This document shows positions 41,838-51,056 of a DNA stretch of 64,000 nucleotides, piece after piece. Origin of the DNA: Chryseobacterium sp. H1D6B (lineage in GTDB: Bacteria; Bacteroidota; Bacteroidia; Flavobacteriales; Weeksellaceae). Location of the stretch: positions 3,038,001-3,102,000 of the forward strand of contig NZ_JARXVJ010000001.1 in assembly GCF_029892445.1 (NCBI RefSeq). Reading direction: 5' to 3'. Numbering within the stretch: the stretch's first letter is position 1; each line of letters begins with the position of its first letter. The notes under the pieces were generated by a model. That model saw only the letters and a program-made list of their open reading frames with translations. It ran no database searches and was not told the DNA's origin. Both the position numbers and the translations under genes were made by a program.

Positions 41838-43628
41838 ATGTCAAAAGAGACAAATTCAGCAGAGGTTATTTTAAACCAAAACGTAGCACCAGAACAATTT
41901 GATTGGGATTCTTTCGAATCTGGTCTTGATGCAGACGCAAGAAAAGAAAAAAGCGATTTAGAAGAAATCTACAACGGATCTTTAAGCAGTTTAAATGATA
42001 ACGACGTTATCACTGGTAAAGTTGTAAGATTAACTGATAAAGAAGCTATCGTTGACATCGACTTCAAATCAGAAGGTGTTATTTCTCTTAACGAATTCCG
42101 TTACAACCCAGGCCTAAAAGTAGGTGACGAAGTTGAAGTAATGGTAGACAGAAGAGAAGACAAAACTGGACAATTACAATTATCTCACAGAAAAGCTAGA
42201 ACGCTTAAAGCTTGGGATAGAGTAAACGAACTTCACGAAACTGGAGAAATCGTTAACGGTTTTGTAAAATCAAGAACTAAAGGTGGTATGATCGTTGACG
42301 TTCACGGAATCGAAGCATTCTTACCTGGTTCTCAAATTGACGTTAAGCCAATTAAAGATTACGATCAGTTCGTAGGTAAAACTATGGAGTTCAAAGTTGT
42401 GAAAATCAACCCTGAGTTCAAAAACGTAGTTGTATCTCACAAAGCATTGATCGAAGCAGATATCGAAGGTCAGAAAAAAGAGATCATCGCTCAGCTTGAA
42501 AAAGGTCAGGTTCTTGAAGGTACTGTTAAGAATATTACTTCTTACGGTGTATTCATTGACTTAGGAGGTGTAGATGGATTAATCCACATTACAGATCTTT
42601 CTTGGTCTAGAGTAAACCACCCATCTGAAATCTTAGAAGACGGACAAACTGTGAAAGTGGTTATCCTTGACTTTGATGATGAGAAAACAAGAATCCAATT
42701 AGGTATGAAGCAATTAGAAGCTCATCCTTGGGATGCTCTTTCTGCTGACTTGAAAGTTGGAGATAAAGTAAAAGGAAAAGTAGTAGTTCTTGCTGACTAT
42801 GGTGCATTCGTAGAAATTGCTCCAGGTGTAGAAGGATTAATCCACGTTTCTGAAATGTCTTGGTCTACTCACTTAAGATCTGCTGGCGATTTCGTAAAAG
42901 TAGGTGATGAAGTAGAAGCTGAAGTATTAACTTTAGATAGAGAAGACAGAAAAATCTCTTTAGGTATGAAACAATTATCTAAAGATCCATGGGAAAATAT
43001 CGAAACTAAATATCCAGTAGGTTCTCAACATGTTGGAACTGTAAGAAACTTCACTAACTTCGGTGTATTCGTAGAGTTAGAAGAAGGTATCGACGGATTA
43101 ATTTATATTTCTGATCTTTCTTGGACTAAGAAAATCAAACATCCATCTGAATTCTGCGCTGTAGGAGACAAATTAGATGTTGTAGTATTAGAATTAGACA
43201 TCCAAGCTAGAAGATTATCTTTAGGTCACAAACAATTGACTGAAAACCCTTGGGATAAATTCGAAACTAAATATGCTGAAGGAACTATCCACGCTGGTAA
43301 AGCAGTAGAAGTACACGATAAAGGTGCTTCTGTACAGTTCGAAGATGTTGAAGTTGAAGCTTTCTGTCCTTCAAGATTATTAGAGAAAGAAGATGGATCT
43401 AAAATCAAAAAAGGAGAAGATGCTCAATTCAAAGTAATTGAATTCAACAAAGAATTCAAGAGAGTAGTAGTATCTCACACGGGTATTTTCAGAGACGAAG
43501 AGAAGAAAAATGTAAAAGAATCTAGCAATAGATCTTCTGTATCTTCTTCAAACAACGAAGAAAGATCAACTCTTGGAGATATTGATGCATTAGCAGAATT
43601 GAAAAGAAAAATGGAAGAAGGTAAATAA
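41838..43628 (+). CDS. rpsA: 30S ribosomal protein S1
   Basis: S1 binds mRNA at the ribosome and is essential for translation initiation on most messages, which matters in Bacteroidetes where Shine-Dalgarno sequences are scarce. 596 residues with six S1/OB-fold repeats; their signature starts lie near residues 55 (DVITGKVVRL), 138, 221 (VLEGTVKNITSYGVFIDL), 309, 397 (VGTVRNFTNFGVFVEL) and 482. The last repeat is divergent, and a polar tail (NRSSVSSSNNEERS) follows. It has a well-matched promoter, a long leader and its own terminator. Confidence 0.96.
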   Translation: MSKETNSAEVILNQNVAPEQFDWDSFESGLDADARKEKSDLEEIYNGSLSSLNDNDVITGKVVRLTDKEAIVDIDFKSEGVISLNEFRYNPGLKVGDEVEVMVDRREDKTGQLQLSHRKARTLKAWDRVNELHETGEIVNGFVKSRTKGGMIVDVHGIEAFLPGSQIDVKPIKDYDQFVGKTMEFKVVKINPEFKNVVVSHKALIEADIEGQKKEIIAQLEKGQVLEGTVKNITSYGVFIDLGGVDGLIHITDLSWSRVNHPSEILEDGQTVKVVILDFDDEKTRIQLGMKQLEAHPWDALSADLKVGDKVKGKVVVLADYGAFVEIAPGVEGLIHVSEMSWSTHLRSAGDFVKVGDEVEAEVLTLDREDRKISLGMKQLSKDPWENIETKYPVGSQHVGTVRNFTNFGVFVELEEGIDGLIYISDLSWTKKIKHPSEFCAVGDKLDVVVLELDIQARRLSLGHKQLTENPWDKFETKYAEGTIHAGKAVEVHDKGASVQFEDVEVEAFCPSRLLEKEDGSKIKKGEDAQFKVIEFNKEFKRVVVSHTGIFRDEEKKNVKESSNRSSVSSSNNEERSTLGDIDALAELKRKMEEGK

Positions 43629-43651
43629 TCTTTAACCCATTATAAATAAGG

Positions 43652-43679
43652 AAGCCACTCGAAAGAGTGGCTTTTTTTT
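43652..43679 (+). terminator. Terminator of rpsA
   Basis: GAAGCCACTC, GAAA, GAGTGGCTTT plus a T run; the stem core GCCACTC/GAGTGGC recurs at two other terminators of the window. Confidence 0.88.
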
Positions 43680-43777
43680 ATGAATTTTTATTCATAATTA
43701 TTTATTGTTTAAAATATTTCACATAATGAAGAAAAAACATTATTTTTAGTCAAATTAAATAATAAAAACTTTTAACC

Positions 43778-45223
43778 ATGAAAAAAAGATTTTTACTTTT
43801 TCTCCTGATGTTTACAGCGTCATGGAGCTCTTTGAATGCCCAAGCTGGCGGAACGGATTATATATTCTGTATTGATAATGGAGAATCAATGACTGATGCG
43901 CGCTTTCAAGAGGTGAAACTTACTGCATCAAAGCTGGCAGAACGTCTCCTGTCATGCAATCCTAAAAATAGATACGCGGTTGTTCATTATGGAAATGCGG
44001 TTTATAATACACCAAATTCAAGTTATAAACCCAGAATATATATAGAATCTGATTTTGGTATTTTATCTTGGCCGGAACAATATTTTAAAAGAAAGTTTGA
44101 AGGAGCTAGTCATTTTCATGAATCTTTAGGACTGATAGGTGATGCATTGGATGACATAGATAATGCAGATATAATAAGCCCTCAAAAGGTTTTAAACAGA
44201 GATCCGGCATCGCCATTAGTTGTTATTTTATTTACAAATTCATCTAGAAATGCTGGAAATCTGCAGAATGGTTCTTATTTAGTAAATTATCTTGATACTA
44301 CACTAAATAGTCCTGGTGCTTTTAAAAATGTAACTAATTTTAAAGTAGACAGAGGGGCGAAATTTGCTGTTATTCAGATGAGCACTGACAATCAGTCGGT
44401 TGCTGCAGCAGCTTCTATAGCGAGCAAAGGAGGTTCTTATTCAGGAAATGTAGAAAGCAATACTGCTGATCCTGATTATGGTATTCTGCCGAGACTTTAT
44501 TCTCAAAGAACCTATTCACTCGGATATGATTCTGTAACTGAAATGCCAAAACTTGAAGAGATTGTAAGTAATATATGCGATTCTTCAGGCTGGGCTGAAG
44601 CCAGGTTTTTTTATGAGCCGCAAGATTGCGGAGTACATAGCTTAGGATTTCCGATTAGCGCAACGCTTTCACTGCCTCCAGGGGCGGTTTTAAAAAATTA
44701 TAAGCTGGTGACGAGAGATATTGTTGCAGGAATTGACTATGGTGCTAATTTTAATCCTATAATCACTAACGGAAATCAATTTTTTCAGGAATTGCAGTTT
44801 TCGGATCTGAATCTGCAATCGGGAGCAACGAGTAAATATAAATTTATATTGGCATTCCAATATGAGCTGGGAATAAATACCTATCAAGTGGATGTATGGA
44901 ATTATTATCCTATGTTTGAATATGATATTAATTTAGGCTGTACAAGAATGTCTTCTCAATTATCAGCTGAAACGGCAGGCACTTCTATCCAGCTGGCTCC
45001 TAATCCTACAAATGGTGAATCTAAAGTCCTGTTAAAGAATGGATTTACTTCGGGCATGCTTCAGGTTCTTGATGCTGCGGGCAGAGAAGTGTATGGAAAA
45101 TCATTTAAAAATGAAAGACAAATTGAAATCAATCTGAATTCCCAGCCTTCAGGAATGTATATTGTGAAAATAATATCTGATAAAAATGAGGTATATACTC
45201 AAAAATTGATTAAAAAAAAATAA
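43778..45223 (+). CDS. Secreted von Willebrand factor A protein with T9SS type A domain
   Basis: 481 residues: signal peptide ending SSLNAQ, a vWA domain (about 25-270) and a type A T9SS sorting domain (about 407-481, LAPNPTNGES and an end of QKLIKKK). The metal-ion site begins DNGES (Asp33-Ser37), where the usual motif is DxSxS; Gly replaces the first Ser. vWA domains mediate protein-protein or matrix contact, so this is probably a surface or secreted binding protein. It lies between two GCCACTC terminators. Confidence 0.85.
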   Translation: MKKRFLLFLLMFTASWSSLNAQAGGTDYIFCIDNGESMTDARFQEVKLTASKLAERLLSCNPKNRYAVVHYGNAVYNTPNSSYKPRIYIESDFGILSWPEQYFKRKFEGASHFHESLGLIGDALDDIDNADIISPQKVLNRDPASPLVVILFTNSSRNAGNLQNGSYLVNYLDTTLNSPGAFKNVTNFKVDRGAKFAVIQMSTDNQSVAAAASIASKGGSYSGNVESNTADPDYGILPRLYSQRTYSLGYDSVTEMPKLEEIVSNICDSSGWAEARFFYEPQDCGVHSLGFPISATLSLPPGAVLKNYKLVTRDIVAGIDYGANFNPIITNGNQFFQELQFSDLNLQSGATSKYKFILAFQYELGINTYQVDVWNYYPMFEYDINLGCTRMSSQLSAETAGTSIQLAPNPTNGESKVLLKNGFTSGMLQVLDAAGREVYGKSFKNERQIEINLNSQPSGMYIVKIISDKNEVYTQKLIKKK

Positions 45224-45232
45224 TAATAATTC

Positions 45233-45267
45233 AAAAAAAAGCCACTCGAGAGAGTGGCTTTTTTTTG
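45233..45267 (+). terminator. Terminator of the vWA gene
   Basis: AAAGCCACTC, GAGA, GAGTGGCTTT with long A and T flanks; convergent with the putative glycosidase and probably used by both. Confidence 0.85.
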
Positions 45268-45291
45268 TAATTGAAGATGTAGAGAATACTG

Positions 45292-46857
45292 CTAATAAAT
45301 GAGTAGTTTCTTTTTAATGATCTTTTCAGTGGTGCGTACTAGCACAAACAGAACGGATTGTTTATAGGCTCCGGCATCAATTGAAATTGTATTTTTAGAT
45401 GTTGAAATTTCATGTATCATTTTTCCGTCTGATCCATATATTTCAACTTGTTTTTCTCCTTTTATATTGTTTATTTTTATTGCTTTCTCTAAAGAATTAT
45501 AAGTGATATTCCCTTCTTGTGGTGCTTTATCTTTGGTTATGCTGAGTACCGGCCCTGTAGTATTAATCATGTTGTACGTAGTAAACCAATTGTTTCCAAG
45601 ATATTCGGGTAGAGATGCTAAACCGAAAAGCATAGTGGAGAAATCTATAGCTTGTATATATGATGTTCTTAGGGCAGTATTATTTTGACGGTATCTCCAA
45701 AGTACTTTTTTAGAGGGGTCAGAACCTAAGCTGTAGACAGCCGGGCCTGTACCGTTATTGTATAAACTCAATAAGTCGGATTTGCTTTGAGTAGAAACAG
45801 GAATAAAACCTGCAATAATGTGGGGAGATACAATTCGGTTAGGATTATTTTCTACGGCATCGGCAGAGTAGCCGCCACCAGGTATTTCTCCGGCTCCCAA
45901 TCCCCATTCATAAGCATTAAATCCAACATTCTGGCCATATAACTTATCACTGTTCATTGTATTCGTGAAATAATTCATATAAGCTGTATTATTTTTATAA
46001 TAATTACATAAATAATAACTGAACTGAGGAACAAAGCTTGACAGCCAGTACTGTCCGTCTGACAGGGTTTCATGTCCCCAGTAGTTCATATGAGAAACAG
46101 GTGCTGTCACCGGATCAGCAAAGTAAGTATTCCAAAATGTCTGTGATGCTGCATAATTTGGGTTGGCAGAAGATGTGTTTTTAGCCAGCCACGAAACTAA
46201 TATATATTCATTGTAAGGGATAGTAGGATCACTTCCGTTGCCATTTTGGTCAAGAACCATGTATATTTGATTAGTACCGATAGCTTTTGTATAATCCATT
46301 GCATTCAAAAGAGTATTTGCTTTTGCCACAACCGCAGGGTTGGAGGCAAAATAATTTTTACAGAAAATAATTCCCATTGCAAAAATGGCATTATCTACGG
46401 TGCTGTATTCTCCAGACCATCCTCCTTGAGCCAGATCTCCTGTAGTGTAGTCAAAATACCTATGGAACATCCCTGCAGTATTTGTTTTTCCTGCATTTTT
46501 AAAATTAATAAATGTCTGAAGCGTTGTGTTTACCTGATCAGCAGCTGTTGTCTCCCAATTTGTTTGATCACCGGTATGCTGATACATTGCGTCTGCAATG
46601 CAAAGCGAAATTAATCCTATTCCATTGGCGACAATAGCTGCTGGTTTATCACCAGCTCCGTTTAGTGCCAGAGCATCAAGATAGACACCATTCGGTTTTC
46701 GTATATCTTTATATAATCTGTAGGAATTTTGAAACAAAGAAGTAATGGCAGGGTTCTCATTTGTTTGTGCGCTAATAAGAAAGCTGGAAGCTGTTAAGAA
46801 ATAGACCAGTAAAAAAATCTTGTTTCTTGTTTGTAATAAAAATCGATTTGTTTTCAT
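45292..46857 (-). CDS. Putative secreted glycoside hydrolase with T9SS type A domain
   Basis: 521 residues with a signal peptide ending LISAQ and a C-terminal T9SS-type domain (about 440-521, VEIYGSDGKMIHEISTSKN, ending KKKLLIY). The central 400 residues are mostly helical and rich in Trp, Tyr and Asn (GGWSGEYSTVDNAIFAMG, HMNYWGHETLSDGQYW, GAGEIPGGGYSADA). This recalls (alpha/alpha)6-barrel glycosidases such as GH144 beta-1,2-glucanase or glucoamylase-type proteins. I am not sure of the family. Candidate acidic catalytic residues include Glu and Asp in the GEYSTVDNA block. The gene is alone and diverges from the M36 protease. Confidence 0.65.
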   Translation of the reverse strand: MKTNRFLLQTRNKIFLLVYFLTASSFLISAQTNENPAITSLFQNSYRLYKDIRKPNGVYLDALALNGAGDKPAAIVANGIGLISLCIADAMYQHTGDQTNWETTAADQVNTTLQTFINFKNAGKTNTAGMFHRYFDYTTGDLAQGGWSGEYSTVDNAIFAMGIIFCKNYFASNPAVVAKANTLLNAMDYTKAIGTNQIYMVLDQNGNGSDPTIPYNEYILVSWLAKNTSSANPNYAASQTFWNTYFADPVTAPVSHMNYWGHETLSDGQYWLSSFVPQFSYYLCNYYKNNTAYMNYFTNTMNSDKLYGQNVGFNAYEWGLGAGEIPGGGYSADAVENNPNRIVSPHIIAGFIPVSTQSKSDLLSLYNNGTGPAVYSLGSDPSKKVLWRYRQNNTALRTSYIQAIDFSTMLFGLASLPEYLGNNWFTTYNMINTTGPVLSITKDKAPQEGNITYNSLEKAIKINNIKGEKQVEIYGSDGKMIHEISTSKNTISIDAGAYKQSVLFVLVRTTEKIIKKKLLIY

Positions 46858-47258
46858 AACATTTGTAATTAAGTGTTAAAGTTTAGTTCAAAATATTTTT
46901 AAAATTTACTATTGAATATTTAAGAAAAGGAGAGCGGATTTACGTTTGTTAATTTGAATAACAATCATCATCATTTTAACTTGTCATATTTTTAAGTATA
47001 CAAATTAACATATTTAAAAATAAATAGATATAAGTGGTTAGTTATCATTGTTTTATTTAAATAGCGAATAATGAGAAATTTATTAATATTAAAAGCTTTT
47101 TTGTTGTAAATTTTAATAGTCTAACAATATTTGTTAGTAAGTGATAAATTCATTTTGTAGTGAAAAATGAATATTTAAATGTGATTTTTTGATTAAAATT
47201 TATATAAAATAACATTTGGTTAGTGAATATTTGTAAATTAGCGTCTTTATTAGTAAAA
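46858..47258. other. Divergent 401-base intergenic region
   Basis: Very AT-rich and without a coding frame. It presumably holds the two divergent promoters for the glycosidase and the M36 protease. A perfect 7-bp inverted repeat, CTAACAA-TAT-TTGTTAG (47121-47137), about 120 bases before the protease start, is a candidate operator. No exact TAnnTTTG box stands near either start. Confidence 0.5.
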
Positions 47259-49868
47259 ATGAAAAAAATAAATCTACCACTTTTTATTGCTGTTTTTGCA
47301 ATACTGCCTACCCGTTTATTTTCTCAGGATAACGAGAAACTCATTAAAGATTATATTTCTCAAAATAAGATAAGAGAATATAAAAAATCTGATCTTACCA
47401 ATTTTATTATCGACAATGTAGACCCTTCAAAATCTTTAAACGGGAACGTTGTAAAATTCCAGCAGACGTATAACGGGCTGCCTGTATATAGTTCTGTAGG
47501 AACGGCACTTGTCAGGGATAATAAAGTGGTGTATTATTCAGATAATTTTGTGAAAAACTACAATATTTCCTCTCCTCAGAATGCTGTAATAAATAAGTAT
47601 ACAGCTCTTCAAAAAATTGCGGGTGAGCTTGGAAATACAGATATTGCTGATTTCCGCATTTTGGGATTCTTAGAAAAAAGTACTGATAAAGCAAATACTG
47701 CAAACCAACGGCTTGTTTACATCAATGATAGGAGTAATAATCTGCGTTTAGCATATGAATATCTTTTGAAAGAGCCAAAATCGGCAAACTATTGGAATAT
47801 TATAGTAGATGCTAATAATGGGAATATTATTGAGAAGAATAATTTAACGCTGTCTTGTAATTTTGAGCCGGGTTCGTATGCTTCAGAGATTATGGATCAT
47901 TCTGCCCATGAACATACTTTGATCGGACCTGAAAATAAAATGATGCAGAATACTGCATTTTTAGCAGCTGATCCTGCATCTTATAATGTTTTTGCAATGC
48001 CTGTAGAAGCGCCTACATTCGGTCCGAGAACCATAATTTCAAATCCTTGGATTCTTGCGGCATCTCCAGAAGGATGGCATTCTGACGGAACGAATCATTA
48101 CACCTACACTAGAGGAAATAATGTATACGCGTATGAAGATACAGCAAATACTAATACTCCGGGTTTTTCTCCAGATGGGGGAGCTTCTAGGAATTTTGAT
48201 TTTCCGTTTATTATAACTGGAACTCCTACGTATAACCAAAGTGCATCTATCACAAATTTATTTTATTTGAATAATAGAGTGCATGATGTGTTCTATAAAT
48301 TTGGATTTACTGAATCCGCAAGAAATTTTCAGCAGAACAATTTTGGAAACGGAGGTTTAGATGATGATTCTGTCTATGCAGAAGCACAAGATGGAGGAGG
48401 ATTAAATAATGCTAATTTCAGTTCTCCACCAGATAATTATAACGGAAGGATGCAGATGTACTTATGGACAGCTGTTAACAGATTGTTTTTCTACAATGCT
48501 CCAAGTACAGCAGTTGTACGCCAGCCGGGTGCAGGCGCTGCACAGTTTGGGAGTCCATTAAGTGCTTTAGGAGTTACAGGAAATGTACAGCTTTCCTCAG
48601 TATTAGATGGGTGTACAGCAATTCCTGCAGGGTCTCTTGCCGGAAAAATAGGATTAATTGAAAGAGGGACATGTTCTTTTGTCGTTAAAGCTAAAAATGC
48701 ACAAGATGCTGGAGCTGTTGGAACTATTATCTATAATAATACGATAAACGGATCTTCTATAGGAACTATGGCTGGAACTGACCCTGCTGTTACTATTCCT
48801 TCAGTATTAATTACCAATGCAGAAGGAGAATATATCAAAAGTCAGCTTACTGCAAATACAACGGTAAATGTAACATTGAAAAATGACCCGGCATTGAGCA
48901 TAACGCCGGATGGAAGTTTTGATAATGGTATTGTTACTCATGAATACGGACATGGAATTTCTAATAGATTAACAGGAAGCGGATACGGATGTTTAAGCTC
49001 GTCAGCAGATAAAGAGCAGATGGGAGAAGGATGGTCTGATTTTTTTGCTTTAATGCTTACCAATAAAGCAGGAGATAATGCTTCAGTTCCTAGAGGTATG
49101 GGAACTTATGTAAGTGGCCAGCCTGTAAACGGCAGGGGAATAAGACCATTTCCGTATTCTCCTGATTTTACAATCAATGGCGTTACATATGGTGATACTA
49201 ATGGATTGGAATATACGAATTCAAACAACCAAGTTGTTCCAGACGTTCACTCCATAGGCTTTGTGTGGGCAACAATGTTATGGGACCTGCATTGGCAGTA
49301 TGTCGCTAAATACGGTTATTCTTCTGATGTTACCGCGAATACAACGAATGGAAGCTCAAGAGTACTGCAGTTAGTGACCAATGCGTTAAAACTTCAAGTT
49401 TGTAATCCTACATTTGTTAACGGAAGAGATGCCATATTGGCCGCTGAATTAGCTGTAACTGGGGGAGCAGACAAATGTATGATTTGGAGAACATTTGCAA
49501 AAAGAGGATTGGGAGTTGCGGCTTCAGCAGGATCTAAAATAGATATTAATGACCAGACTGAAGATTTTACAGTGCCTGCAGAATGTAATGTACTGGCAGT
49601 AGATGAAGTAAAAGCTGTGAAAAATACAATTTCTATCTATCCTAATCCGGCTAGAAATGAATTTTTCATCAACTTCCCGAGCAATACACTAGGAAAAGTA
49701 AGCGTTGAAATGTATGATATGTCTGGTAAATTAGTTTCTTCTGAAGATAAAATCTCTCCGGATGCTAAAAAATCAATTTCTACAGATAAACTTATCAACG
49801 GAACCTATTTGGTAAAAGTAAAAGGCCTTGGCTTTGATGCAGTATCTAAAGTTATAGTTAAAAAATAA
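47259..49868 (+). CDS. Secreted M36 (fungalysin-like) metalloprotease with PA and T9SS domains
   Basis: About 869 residues: signal peptide ending TRLFSQ, an FTP propeptide (about 30-110), a fungalysin-type catalytic domain and a protease-associated (PA) insert (about 415-540, SLAGKIGLIERGTCSF). The zinc site is HEYGHGISNRL (His561, Glu562, His565) and the third ligand lies in GEGWSDFFAL (Glu590). The type A T9SS domain spans about 790-869 (ISIYPNPARNEF, ending VSKVIVKK). It should degrade extracellular protein. I chose the ATG at 47259; the upstream GTG (47223) would add 12 residues that spoil the signal peptide. Confidence 0.94.
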   Translation: MKKINLPLFIAVFAILPTRLFSQDNEKLIKDYISQNKIREYKKSDLTNFIIDNVDPSKSLNGNVVKFQQTYNGLPVYSSVGTALVRDNKVVYYSDNFVKNYNISSPQNAVINKYTALQKIAGELGNTDIADFRILGFLEKSTDKANTANQRLVYINDRSNNLRLAYEYLLKEPKSANYWNIIVDANNGNIIEKNNLTLSCNFEPGSYASEIMDHSAHEHTLIGPENKMMQNTAFLAADPASYNVFAMPVEAPTFGPRTIISNPWILAASPEGWHSDGTNHYTYTRGNNVYAYEDTANTNTPGFSPDGGASRNFDFPFIITGTPTYNQSASITNLFYLNNRVHDVFYKFGFTESARNFQQNNFGNGGLDDDSVYAEAQDGGGLNNANFSSPPDNYNGRMQMYLWTAVNRLFFYNAPSTAVVRQPGAGAAQFGSPLSALGVTGNVQLSSVLDGCTAIPAGSLAGKIGLIERGTCSFVVKAKNAQDAGAVGTIIYNNTINGSSIGTMAGTDPAVTIPSVLITNAEGEYIKSQLTANTTVNVTLKNDPALSITPDGSFDNGIVTHEYGHGISNRLTGSGYGCLSSSADKEQMGEGWSDFFALMLTNKAGDNASVPRGMGTYVSGQPVNGRGIRPFPYSPDFTINGVTYGDTNGLEYTNSNNQVVPDVHSIGFVWATMLWDLHWQYVAKYGYSSDVTANTTNGSSRVLQLVTNALKLQVCNPTFVNGRDAILAAELAVTGGADKCMIWRTFAKRGLGVAASAGSKIDINDQTEDFTVPAECNVLAVDEVKAVKNTISIYPNPARNEFFINFPSNTLGKVSVEMYDMSGKLVSSEDKISPDAKKSISTDKLINGTYLVKVKGLGFDAVSKVIVKK

Positions 49869-49889
49869 GATATTAAATTATCAATAACA

Positions 49890-49921
49890 GATCACCTCAA
49901 GCAAGCCTGAGGTGATTTTAT
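49890..49921 (+). terminator. Terminator of the M36 protease
   Basis: ATCACCTCA … TGAGGTGAT with a short loop and a T-rich tail. Confidence 0.8.
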
Positions 49922-49967
49922 TTATCTATTAGGATAGTGTCCAGCTGCCAATTTGATTAATATATTG

Positions 49968-49975
49968 TACCTTTG
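49968..49975 (+). promoter_or_regulatory. -7 box of the EamA transporter
   Basis: TACCTTTG fits TAnnTTTG 19 bases before the ATG at 49995; no TTG at the ideal distance. Confidence 0.45.
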
Positions 49976-49994
49976 CCCGCTGTTAAAAAAATAT

Positions 49995-50975
49995 ATGAAG
50001 AAGAAAAGTATACTAAAAGGAGTTTTGTTTGTCGGGATAGGAGCCAGTATATATGGCATGCTGGCGACGTTTGTAAAGATGGCGTATCATGATGGATATA
50101 CGACCTCGGAAGTGACTACATCACAATTTGTGTTGGGCATTGTAGGTCTTTTGGTTCTTAATTTTATCCAGACAATCACGTCAAAAGAAAAATTAGCCTC
50201 TCCAAGCCGTAAAGAAGTTAAAATGCTCATGCTTGCTGGAACATCTTTAGGATGTACAAGTTTATTTTACTATCTGTCAGTTCAATATATCAATGTTTCA
50301 ATCGCTATTGTATTACTGATGCAGTCGGTGTGGTTTAGTGTTGTTATAGAAAGTATCATATCGAAAAAATTACCCAACGCCCGAAAAGTAGTATCAGTTA
50401 TTATTGTTTTATTAGGAACAATATTGGCGACCAACCTTATTAATGTTGATATAGAGTTAGACTGGCATGGTGTTTTCTGGGGGCTTCTTGCGGCGGCATC
50501 TTATACGCTTACCATGTTTACATCCAATACTCTTGCTACGCATCTTCCTGTTTTCAGAAAAAGTATCATTATGCTTTCTGGAGGATCAGTTGTCATCCTT
50601 ATTTTTCTGTTTTTCGCTCAGATCGGGCCGTTACATTTTGAAGGGTTAAGATCATTTTATATGAATTTTACAGAAAATACAGAACATATCCATTCTTTCG
50701 ATTATTCTATATTTTGGAAATATGGTTTTGTACTGGCCTTATTTGGGACAGTGATTCCGCCTATTTTATTCAATCTTGGTTTTCCGAATACAGGTTTAGG
50801 GCTGGGAAGTATTATTTCATCATTGGAACTTCCGGTTTCTGTAACTATGGCCTATGTTTTATTGGGAGAGAAGGTGTTTTCAATTCAATGGCTGGGTATT
50901 GTTTTAATACTTTTCGCAATTGTGTTAATGAACTTACCTTCCAAGAAAGAACTTGCAGTAGTTGAAGCCTCATAA
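49995..50975 (+). CDS. EamA/DMT family transporter
   Basis: About 326 residues with around ten hydrophobic spans in two EamA halves (about 10-150 and 165-315), each with the pattern GxxxYxxxxxF and SLELPVSVTMAYVLLGE near the end of the second half. Such drug/metabolite exporters move amino acids, purines or drugs; the substrate cannot be inferred. The ATG at 49995 is preferred because the -7 box lies between it and the upstream TTG at 49953. Confidence 0.92.
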   Translation: MKKKSILKGVLFVGIGASIYGMLATFVKMAYHDGYTTSEVTTSQFVLGIVGLLVLNFIQTITSKEKLASPSRKEVKMLMLAGTSLGCTSLFYYLSVQYINVSIAIVLLMQSVWFSVVIESIISKKLPNARKVVSVIIVLLGTILATNLINVDIELDWHGVFWGLLAAASYTLTMFTSNTLATHLPVFRKSIIMLSGGSVVILIFLFFAQIGPLHFEGLRSFYMNFTENTEHIHSFDYSIFWKYGFVLALFGTVIPPILFNLGFPNTGLGLGSIISSLELPVSVTMAYVLLGEKVFSIQWLGIVLILFAIVLMNLPSKKELAVVEAS

Positions 50976-51000
50976 AATCTATAATTAAAAATAATAATGA

Positions 51001-51030
51001 AAAACCGTTTCTTTTGAAGCGGTTTTTTTA
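51001..51030 (+). terminator. Terminator of the transporter gene
   Basis: AAAACCGTTTC and the complementary GAAGCGGTTTT with a T run; the stem has one G-T pair. Confidence 0.78.
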
Positions 51031-51056
51031 ATTTTAATACTCCAAAACAAACATTT

